A stretch of DNA of 64,000 nucleotides from Artemia franciscana. Taxonomy: Eukaryota; Arthropoda; Branchiopoda; Anostraca; Artemiidae. This document shows positions 55,566-64,000 of the stretch, piece by piece. A model generated the notes under the pieces. That model saw only the letters and a program-made list of their open reading frames with translations. It had not been told where the DNA came from and made no database searches. A program made the translations under genes and the position numbers. Position 1 is the first letter of the stretch; each line of letters starts with the position of its first letter. The stretch spans positions 66,049,419 to 66,113,418 of the forward strand of contig NC_088863.1 of the NCBI RefSeq assembly GCF_032884065.1, given 5' to 3'.

Positions 55566-55745
55566 TTAACAATTTAGCTTGGAGGATTGAAATATACTGA
55601 AACTATTTAGTTTTGTTATTATGATCGTTCTGTTTGTTGGCGCCTCCCTTTCAGCGAATTATAACCTTGCATTTGCATTTCCTATTTGGATTTTTTTTTT
55701 TCTTTTCACTTGTAAAAGTTAATTTTTTTATTATGTTTTTTTTAG

Positions 55746-55837
55746 CGGCTCGCACTTCGCAACAATAGGATTAAGAGTATTGACAATGGTCTTCGGGTGT
55801 ACCAAGATTTGTTATATGCGGACCTCTCACGGAACAA
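55746..55837 (+). CDS. LRR protein gene, second coding exon (leucine-rich repeats)
   Basis: Follows a strong acceptor (polypyrimidine tract, TTTTTTTAG|C at 55745). It continues the frame of the first exon in phase 0: RLALRNNRIKSIDNGLRVYQDLLYADLSRN, i.e. LRR consensus LxLxxNxIxxIxxGLxxxxxLxxLDLSxN. It ends at AACAA|GTAAGT (55837/55838), leaving phase 2. Joined, the two exons encode 91 complete codons. No further LRR exon is visible before the window end; the large inverted repeat begins only 160 bp downstream. The rest of the gene must lie beyond 64 kb, unless the palindrome has destroyed it. Confidence 0.8.
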
Positions 55838-56109
55838 GTAAGTAACAATTTTTGTTAATGTTGTTCTAAATGGTAAAGAGCGACATTAATTTTGAAAGAA
55901 TATTCTAAAAGTAAAAAGTAGCAATAATTTTGAAAGAAATCATTGATCCTTCGGAGATTTTTTTTAACAGAGGGTAAAGAAGGACAATGGAACCTAGAAA
56001 GCTTTATTAAACTTCACAAAATAGAGCCCCATCCTTCAATTACGGTTACAAGTCCTTAAATGGTCACACTCTCAAGCTCCTTAAACGGTCCCATTCCGCT
56101 TTTTATTCT

Positions 56110-56148
<39 letters not shown>

Positions 56149-56589
56149 AACAACACAAGTTCTTCAAAGAAAAGTAATAACCTACATTAAATAAAGTCAA
56201 GCAGAAAAGCAGGAACTAAAAACATGCAGAAATAAATTCAATTAATTACTGAAGCTTAAAACGAACATAAATTACTAAATAAATGAAACTTGAAGGCAAA
56301 GGAAATTCCAATAAATAATCAAGCCAAGCTTAAAGCGAACAGAAATAATCCAAAAAGACTAGCACTGGCACTTTACCAAAAGTGGTTTGCACTGTACTGA
56401 AAGCAACTATTATCTTGAGCTGTGCTTTTTATTGGTCATAACATCCACAAAAAAGAACGAAAATAACCATAATAACCAAGTTACTATAAAGACCTAATGA
56501 ATGAAGATGAGGAGTTTAATATATCTCGATGTTCATTCCTGAAAGTCTCAGGAATTTTAGATACATATAAAAGTTGTGAAAGAGAAAAC

Positions 56590-57720
56590 GTTTAAAATGT
56601 ATTTAGTTTTCAGTAAAGAAGAAATGACGTTTTGGTCTTTCTAAAGCACAAAGGGCGTTAGACCTACTCCTGTTTGTAGTAATTTTTGTTCGCGTTGGGT
56701 TCCATTCGTTTATTGGTAACGATTTATGTTCATTTTACGCTTGAATTATTATTTGATTTAATTTCTACTTGCTTTGGTTTAATGCACATTTTTTTTTCTT
56801 TAAAAAACCTTTTTGGTGCACTACGGTTTTCTGAATTACTTTCTGACAGTTTTTAATAGGCAATGCTTTTTTTATAGGTTAATAAAAGGAATATTTGCGA
56901 AGCTTTTATTTGCTTTCCTCCTTAAGAAAAAAAAATTTTCACTTGTCATTTTTCTTTTGGAAAATTTTTACAACAAATTCTAAAAATAGTTGTATTCAAA
57001 AGTATTCAATCAATAGATTGCAAAGATCTCCTATAGGGCCAAGGCCATTCTGGCCCCCATCAAGTTACAACCCTGAGTAAGAAAAATAGTAATCAACCAT
57101 CCTCTCAACTTGCCCTGAAAGATTAATATTTTGTTCAGCATACCCCTCTACATACCCTGAAAGTTTCTACCCAAAGCCATTCCCAAGATATAGTAGATAT
57201 GTCCTTTTGAGGACCGTAAATGCCCACAATATATTTTGATTTAGTACCAACCCCAACGACATACCCTGAAAGTTCACACCATGAAACGTTCTACAGATAC
57301 CATTTCGACAATCTAGTCATACATAGTGCCTTTAAGTTTAGTTCAACGTCTCGCACAACTTTCCCCGACAGTTTCAAATTGATACCCTATTCCGTTTCTG
57401 AGACATTGCATATATATCATTTTGACAACCTGGATGTACTTAAACTCTTGTGAATTAGATCAATTCTAGTTGTAGCAGCAGTTGCAGTCGCAGTCGCAAG
57501 CAATCAGAGCCGTGAATCTAATCACAAGTAATGGCAGTTATAAGTAGTCACCTTGGCAACTAGTCGCAGTTCGTAGTCACAGTTGCAAGTAGTCGTAGTC
57601 CCAAGTAGTTACAATTGTAGTTGCAGTCGCAGAAACAAGTAGTCTCATTCACAGTAATAGTAGTCCTGAAAGTTTCAGGTTAATAACTTAAGCAATTCGT
57701 AAGATATTGCACACACACCG
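56590..57720 (+). repeat. TAG-rich interspersed repeat family inside the left arm
   Basis: Matches 48930-50400. The segment TTTTCAGTAAAGAAGAAATGACGTTTTGG parallels the CAGTAAAGTGCTGG start there. ATACCCTGAAAGTTTC and GATACCCTATTCCG blocks follow, and then an AGTCGCAGTTGCA-like minisatellite at 57460-57670. The same elements in reverse lie at 61190-62330. Confidence 0.75.
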
Positions 57721-58504
57721 TTTTAATAACCTTATACGACCTTTTATTTCATAAAAACGAAAAAAAAAGAATGAAAAGAAATAAAAATAAACAATCTTTT
57801 GGTGACTACATTCAAAAGTACTGAGACTTCCAAGAACGAATATCAATATATGGTAATTGTCAATCTATCATTTGTTCTTTTTTTTTTGTAACCTTGGTTA
57901 AAAGGTTCTACGACAACTCCTCCCGTGCTAAGTGGTCTGAACGAAACAACAACAATAACAATAAAACAAAACAAAACAATAACAAATAAAGCCCATTTCG
58001 CCTTTCACTTAGGTACCACCCAATGATACTGCAGAATTTAAGGTAAAAAAGAACATGGAAAATAAGTAGGTTGAGCAAGTCATTAAAGTTATCAAATTTA
58101 TTTGCACATATTTTGCGAAAACAGCGCACGGATACATTTCAACTTTAGTGCTCAGTTGTTAAAGATACGGTTTTTGACCAACAGGAATACGTTTGAAAGT
58201 AATTAAATAATTTTACATTAATTTTTAGAAAATTTCAGCACAAGTTCTTATTGACCATGTTTATTATATTTTTTTGGCTTTGTTAATGAAAAAAAACAAC
58301 TATTACAAAAACTATATTTGTTTAATAGGCATCCTGATTTTTTTAATAGACATACTGAACACATGAAACGAAAGTTTCCTAATATTTGAGCAATGAGACC
58401 TCTGGTTGCCTGTACTGGCTAGACTGGAAAGTTGAGGGCCACAGTAACATTTCTACATAGCAAGTAAAGGAGTAATAAAATACTAATCTTTCTAGAATTA
58501 CACT

Positions 58505-58775
58505 GCATAATTTTTTTCGGCCTCATTTAGCAAGAGAAATTATTATGTTTTCGAATATAGGCCAGTTCAAAAAGTTTGAGCTTAGTGGGCCCAACTCCCC
58601 TGGCTATACTCGTGCAAGAGACCAAGTAAGAACTAGTAAGAATTTTTTTTCGGCCTCATTTTGCAATAGAAATTATTATGTTTTCGAACATAGGTCAGTT
58701 CAAAAACTTTGAGCTTAGTGGGCTCAACTCCCCTGGCTATACTCGTGCATGAGACCAAGTAAGAACTAGAAAAAC
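58505..58775 (+). repeat. About 130-bp tandem duplication within the arm
   Basis: TTTTTTTCGGCCTCATTT(A/T)GCAA...GCTTAGTGGGC(C/T)CAACTCCCCTGG...GAGACCAAGTAAGAACTAG occurs twice. The opposite arm carries the same pair (about 60160-60420), so the duplication existed before the arms were copied. Confidence 0.85.
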
Positions 58776-59002
58776 TTGCACTACAAACATGCCTTTAGTG
58801 AATCAACTATGGTTTCTCACAAACATATAAAAAAGAAAGTCTTCAGACCGATTCACTAGTTTAAAATTCTTACAAGGTTATCTGCAATTTCATTTGGTTA
58901 TAAAGCTATATAATAGTCAGAAATGTCATATAATAGTTCGAACTTATATCGAACAAAAATAAACTATCAATGAATACTTGAAACCTAAACAAATAGAAAT
59001 TA

Positions 59003-59925
59003 AAAGGAATGACCAAGTCAAAATTCAAACGAACGGAAATTTTCAAGATTTTTGCCTCCTAAGCCTTCTAAATACTACAGCATCATTTTTACTACACTGA
59101 AAACAATTTGGGTAAAGATTAAGGAGAAGGACACATTTGAAGGAAACCCTAAAAAATTCTTTTTAATACAATCTAACTATTTTAATTCTATCAGTAAACT
59201 AAAATTCTAACAAAACTATTTTAATACAATCATAAATATTACTTATTTCACTTAATCCCCCCTCACAATGAAGCAATCGAAAGCTTACTGTATATTTTAC
59301 TCATTTATTACAATAGCAAGCACTGATTAAAAAAAATACACCGTAAAATAAATGTTTTTGTTTTTAATGGGTGTTTTGGACCAAAGGGGTCCAAAACACA
59401 ACCTATTGAAATACAAAGTAGTCCAATAGGGTTAAAATAATCAAAAAACCAAGTATTGAACTTCCCAGTCTCAGAAGTGGTATACGCAGATTGGCACAAT
59501 CGCTTTTAAAGAGGCAGGTAGTACATACAAAATACACAATTAGTATACACCGTTATTTGGTCACTATCTTGTATACAGGGAGACACTATCGTGCCATCTA
59601 TTTTATTTTCCTATTGTACCAGTCACCAGTTGCATCCCGACTTTAGGTCCTGAAGTTTGCGATCTGCTACCCTGATTTTAGATCCCAAACAGACTCGGCG
59701 TGGATACCAAAGACCTAATTTTGTGAGGCCCATCTTTTATACAAGACATTGTCACATACGTCAGATAAATTTCGAAGTAATAATAAAAGAGTTTAATTTA
59801 AATCCTTGGGATCATTGACATACGGCATCAACTGATATCATACCGTGTAAGTTGATGCATTAATACCACCTAGCACCCATTAAACGAAAATAGTACATTA
59901 AAACAGACCCTTCAAGCGCAAGAAA
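59003..59925. other. Spacer (loop) of the giant inverted repeat
   Basis: 923 bp of single-copy sequence between the arms. It contains a small perfect hairpin, GTGTTTTGGACC/GGTCCAAAACAC, at 59371-59399. No ORF beyond 63 codons and no recognisable domain is present. CTTGTATAC occurs near 59570, as in the 19.8-kb repeat. Confidence 0.8.
59371..59399. repeat. 12-bp perfect hairpin in the spacer
   Basis: GTGTTTTGGACC (59371-59382) and GGTCCAAAACAC (59388-59399) around a 5-base loop. It is a stable small stem-loop at the centre of the palindrome. Confidence 0.85.
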
Positions 59926-62782
59926 TAATTTCTATTTGTTTAGGTTTCAAGTATTCATTGATAGTTTATTTTTGTTCGATATAAGTTCGAACTATTATAT
60001 GACATTTCTGACTATTATATAGCTTTATAACCAAATGAAATTGCAGATAACCTTGTAAGAATTTTAAACTAGTGAATCGGTCTGAAGACTTTCTTTTTTA
60101 TATGTTTGTGAGAAACCATAGTTGATTCACTAAAGGCATGTTTGTAGTGCAAGTTTTTCTAGTTCTTACTTGGTCTCATGCACGAGTATAGCCAGGGGAG
60201 TTGAGCCCACTAAGCTCAAAGTTTTTGAACTGACCTATATTCGAAAACATAATAATTTCTCTTGCAAAATGAGGCCGAAAAAAAAATCTTACTAGTTCTT
60301 ACTTGGTCTCATGCACGAGTATAGCCAGGGGAGTTGGGCCCACTAAGCTCAAACTTTTTGAACTGGCCTATATTCGAAAACATAATAATTTCTCTTGCTA
60401 AATGAGGCCGAAAAAAATTATGCAGTGTAATTCTAGAAAGATTAGTATTTTATAACTCCTTTACTTGCTATGTAGAAATGTTACTGTGGCCCTCAACTTT
60501 CCAGTCTAGCCAGTACAGGCAACCAGAGGTCTCATTGCTCAAATATTTGGAAACTTTCGTTTCATGTGTTCAGTATGTCTATTAAAAAAAAATCAGGATG
60601 CCTATTAAACAAATATAGTTTTTGTAATAGTTGTTTTTTTTCATTAACAAAGCCAAAAAAATATAATAAACATGGTCAATAAGAACTTGTGCTGAAATTT
60701 TCTAAAAATTAATTTAAAATTATTTAATTACTTTCAAACGTATTCCTGTTGGTCAAAAACCGTATCTTTAACAACTGAGCACTAAAGTTGAAATGTATCC
60801 GTGCGCTGTTTTCGCAAAATATGTGCAAATAAATTTGATAACTTTAATGACTTGCTCAACCTACTTATTTTCCATGTTCTTTTTTACCTTAAATTCTGCA
60901 GTATCATTGGGTGGTACCTAAGTGAAAGGCGAAATGGGCTTTATTTGTTATTGTTTTGTTTTGTTTTATTGTTATTGTTGTTGTTTCGTTCAGGCCACTT
61001 AGCACGGGAGGAGTTGTCGTAGAACCTTTTAACCAAGATTACAAAAAAAAAGAACAAATGAAATGTAGATTGACAATTACCATATATTGATATTCGTTCT
61101 TGGAAGTCTCAGTACTTTTGAATGTAGTCACCAAAAGATTGTTTATTTTTATTTCTTTTCATTCTTTTTTTTCGTTTTTATGAAATAAAAGGGCGTATAA
61201 GGTTATTAAAACGGTGTGTGTGCAATATCTTACGAATTGCTTAAGTTAGTAACCTGAAACTTTCAGGACTACTATTACTGTGAATGAGACTACTTGTTTC
61301 TGCGACTGCAACTACAATTGTTACTACTTGGGACTACGACTACTTGCAACTGTGACTACGAACTGCGACTAGTTGCCAAGGTGACTACTTATAACTGCCA
61401 TTACTTGTGATTAGATTCGTGGCTCTGATTGCTTGCAACTGCGACTGCAACTGCTGCTATAACTAGAATTGATCTAATTCACAAGAGTTTAAGTGCATCC
61501 AGGTTGTCAAAATGATATGTATGCAATGTCTCAGAAACGGAATAGGGTATCAATTTGAAACTGTCGGGGAAAGTTGTGCGAGAAGTTGAATAAACTTAAA
61601 GGCACTATGTATGACTAGATTGTCGAAATGGTATCTGTAGAACGTTTCATGGTGTGAACTTTCATGGTATGTCGTTGGGGTTGGTACTAAATCAAAATAT
61701 ATTGTGGGCATTTACGGTCCTCAAAAGGACATATCTACTATATCTTGGGAATGGCTTTGGGTAGAAACTTTCAGGGTATGTAGAGGGGTATGCTGAACAA
61801 AATATTAATCTTTCAGGGCAAGTTGAGAGGATGGTTGATTACTATTTTTCTTACTCAGGGTTGTAACTTGATGGGGGCCAGAATGGCCTTGGCCCTATAG
61901 GAGATCTTTGCAATCTATTGATTGAATACTTTTGAATACAACTATTTTTAGAATTTGTTGTAAAAATTTTCCAAAAGAAAAATGACAAGTGAAAATTTTT
62001 TTTTCTTAAGGAGGAAAGCAAATAAAAGCTTCGCAAATATTCCTTTTATTAACCTATAAAAAAAGCATTGCCTATTAAAAACGAACAGAAAGTAATTCAG
62101 AAAACCGTAGTGCACCAAAAAGGTTTTTTAAAGAAAAAAAAATGTGCATTAAACCAAAGCAAGTAGAAATTAAATCAAATAATAATTCAAGCGTAAAATG
62201 AACATAAATCGTTACCAATAAACGAATGGAACCCAACGCGAACAAAAATTACTACAAACAGGAGTAGGTCTAACGCCCTTTGTGCTTTAGAAAGACCAAA
62301 ACGTCATTTCTTCTTTACTGAAAACTAAATACATTTTAAACGTTTTCTCTTTCACAACTTTTATATGTATCTAAAATTCCTGAGACTTTCAGGAATGAAC
62401 ATCGAGATATATTAAACTCCTCATCTTCATTCATTAGGTCTTTATAGTAACTTGGTTATTATGGTTATTTTCGTTCTTTTTTGTGGATGTTATGACCAAT
62501 AAAAAGCACAGCTCAAGATAATAGTTGCTTTCAGTACAGTGCAAACCACTTTTGGTAAAGTGCCAGTGCTAGTCTTTTTGGATTATTTCTGTTCGCTTTA
62601 AGCTTGGCTTGATTATTTATTGGAATTTCCTTTGCCTTTAAGTTTCATTTATTTAGTAATTTATGTTCGTTTTAAGCTTCAGTAATTAATTGAATTTATT
62701 TCTGCATGTTTTTAGTTCCTGCTTTTCTGCTTGACTTTATTTAATGTAGGTTATTACTTTTCTTTGAAGAACTTGTGTTGTT

Positions 62783-62817
<35 letters not shown>

Positions 62818-62930
62818 AGAATAAAAAGAGGAATGGGACCGTTTAAGGAGCTTGAGAGTGTGACCATTTAAGGACTTGTAACCGTAATTGAAGGATGGGG
62901 CTCTATTTTGTGAAGTTTAATAAAGCTTTC
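59926..62930 (-). repeat. Right arm of the giant inverted repeat (about 3.0 kb)
   Basis: Begins TAATTTCTATTTG (reverse complement of the left arm end) and ends GTTTAATAAAGCTTTC. The length is almost the same as the left arm (3005 versus 3006 bp). It contains the mirror image of all left-arm features, including a T tract at 62786-62814 that corresponds to the A tract at 56113-56147. The flanks differ immediately outside (left ...GGAACCTA, right TCGTTTAACTG...), so the boundaries are sharp. Confidence 0.95.
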
Positions 62931-64000
62931 TCGTTTAACTGTTAGACTTTGGATAAAAGGTTTTTGATCACTTTCCATATGGTTTAATAAACGGAAATTG
63001 TGTTAGCTAAGCTGAAAATTAAAAACAAAGTTTTAGCTGGGACAGTTGCGTAGTATAGTGAAACCTACATTATATTGGGAGATCTAGTAAGAAGTGTGGC
63101 GACCTTACCTTTGTAATTCCATTTTTTGTTACACGTTTCTTCTTCGTCAATTGACAAAATAATCTGTAGTAATCCTTATTGCCTTTATACGGCCCTCTAA
63201 AACCCTCTCGCTAAGATTGCTACTGAACGTCCCCCTATTTCAATAGGATGGAGGAATCGCAGCTTTAAGTAATTTTCAGAATTGCACTTATTATTGTACT
63301 AATGCACATAATTAACCTTATTGGTATCACAACCTTACCTTTGTATTTCAATTTTCCGTTACGCGTTTCTTCTTCCTCGATTTTTTATTGAAAAATTTTC
63401 TTTAGCACCCCTTTTTGCCTTACCTATATACAGCCCTCCAAAATTATCTCGCTAAGATTGCTACTGGGCGTTTCCCTATTTCAATGTAGAGGGGAATCTC
63501 AGCTTTGAGTACTTCTCAGAATTTTACCTATTATTGTACTTATGCACTTAGACAAATTGTCCTTTCTTTAGAAGTGCCCAAATCTTATAGACTTTCCCCT
63601 TTCATCCCAGACCGTGGCTGACAATTCATAGTTTTTCTGCTTTACTAATAGAGACAGATTCGGAGAAATATTCTTCCGCTAAGAGATATCACTGGAAACA
63701 GTTCAATATTAAGCTTAAGCTATGAAAAAGCTTGCCTTCACTCCCCTATTTTGGGTATAATTCTGTTTTCTATATTTGCTCTAGCTTGTATTTTGATACG
63801 AATAATATTACAAACAGAAGTTGGGGTTGTTTTGTCAATAATATGTAATATGAATAAAATGGAAAATCAGAGAAGAGTGAAATAGTCAATACAAGAAAGA
63901 GTTCTAAAACTTGTGGAAATTTGATGATGCTTCGCTAACCATATTCAAGCCAATACCGTTGAATTCGTAAAGGGAAAAACGAAATCTGGGTTTATTGTAC
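62931..64000. other. Right flank; diverged 250-bp duplication, no exon seen
   Basis: About 63100-63300 and 63340-63540 are diverged copies of one unit (CCTTACCTTTGTA(A/T)TTC, CGTTTCTTCTTC, CTCGCTAAGATTGCTACT, TTTCAAT, TTATTGTACT(A/T)ATGCAC). No LRR exon or other gene is visible. Confidence 0.55.

Larger units (their letters stand above)
54345..55745 (+). other. Intron 1 of the LRR gene
   Basis: A 1401-bp intron with GTAAGC at the 5' end and TTTTTTTAG at the 3' end. It contains a 154-bp tandem repeat (54921-55327) and a tRNA-Ser-like sequence (55474-55565). No other ORF is supported. Confidence 0.7.
55997..59002 (+). repeat. Left arm of a giant inverted repeat (about 3.0 kb)
   Basis: Begins GAAAGCTTTATTAAACTTCAC and ends CAAATAGAAATTA. 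The reverse complement occurs at 59926-62930 with only scattered differences in the parts I compared: the A tract is 35 nt here versus 29 nt in the other arm, and GACATACCCTGAAAG here is GACATACCATGAAAG there. The ORF pairs 56895-57080/61851-62036 are identical, and 57908-58129/60801-61022 differ by one residue. The arm contains older interspersed repeats (56160-56360, 56590-57720) and a tandem duplication (58510-58770). It lies just after LRR exon 2. Confidence 0.95.

Noticed and set aside
57908-58129. 73-codon ORF conserved in both palindrome arms as a gene
   Set aside because: Its conservation is explained by the inverted duplication itself; the peptide is low-complexity (L/F-rich end) with no domain.
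55997-62930. Palindrome as a missed-adapter sequencing artefact
   Set aside because: Such artefacts leave little or no spacer; here there are 923 unique bases between the arms and arm-specific differences. Assembly error remains possible and is listed as a check.
55997-62930. Palindrome as a Maverick/Polinton or other large DNA transposon with long inverted ends
   Set aside because: No capsid, polymerase, integrase or transposase coding is visible in the spacer or arms, and no target-site duplication is evident at the boundaries.

Overview
This window is eukaryotic, intron-containing, AT-rich and dominated by transposable elements. Reverse-transcriptase fragments of several LINE clades, a Penelope-like element (PLE), SINE-like tRNA derivatives, long homopolymer tracts and (TAG)n-rich interspersed repeats point to an arthropod. 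A crustacean with a bloated genome such as a brine shrimp is my best guess, but the sequence alone does not prove it. There are no bacterial operons, rRNA genes or CRISPR arrays.

Layout. 1-3.7 kb: an intronless, decayed hAT-transposase-like coding sequence ending in a 66-base poly(A) tract, i.e. it looks like a processed retrocopy of a DNA-transposon-derived transcript. 3.9-4.4 kb: a reverse-strand GIY-YIG relic of a PLE. 4.4-10 kb: mostly unannotatable DNA with three weak exon-like stretches and a 290-bp terminal-inverted-repeat element (8314-8603). 10.1-12.1 kb: a forward LINE broken by an AT-rich minisatellite. 13.2-14.7 kb: a diverged array of about 300-bp units with CTA/TAG-rich cores. 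15.5-16.7 kb: a reverse RTE-like LINE endonuclease. 17.6-24.9 kb: a feature-poor block bounded by AAGTAACT-rich foldback blocks. 25-28 kb: diverged repeats in both orientations. 28.1-29.1 kb: a reverse LINE with ORF1 next to endonuclease. 29.43-29.76 kb: a 301-bp foldback insertion with a 14-bp target-site duplication and a hammerhead-ribozyme-like motif in each arm. 30.1-32.3 kb: forward LINE relics, one carrying a SINE with its own target-site duplication. 32.4-35.1 kb: a fairly complete reverse LINE (endonuclease plus RT). 36.9-38.3 kb: the 3' half of a forward RTE-like LINE ending in (TAG)n. 40.7-45.6 kb: a PLE with long direct terminal repeats (pLTRs), a 34-bp inverted terminus and hammerhead-like motifs, inserted into a tandem-like repeat. 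48.9-53.3 kb: more of the TAG-rich family and another reverse RTE-like LINE.

The only convincing host gene is a forward leucine-rich-repeat (LRR) gene. Its LRRNT exon is at 54162-54344 and its first LRR exon at 55746-55837, both with consensus splice sites. Intron 1 holds a tRNA-Ser-like SINE and a 154-bp tandem repeat. Directly downstream, probably inside the next intron, is a giant inverted repeat: two arms of about 3.0 kb (55997-59002 and 59926-62930), nearly identical, around a 0.92-kb spacer. If transcribed with the LRR gene it would fold into a multi-kilobase double-stranded RNA.

The strongest leads are the giant palindrome and its possible hairpin-RNA role, the palindromic hammerhead element at 29.4 kb, the PLE with paired ribozyme-bearing terminal repeats, and the polyadenylated hAT-like retrocopy.
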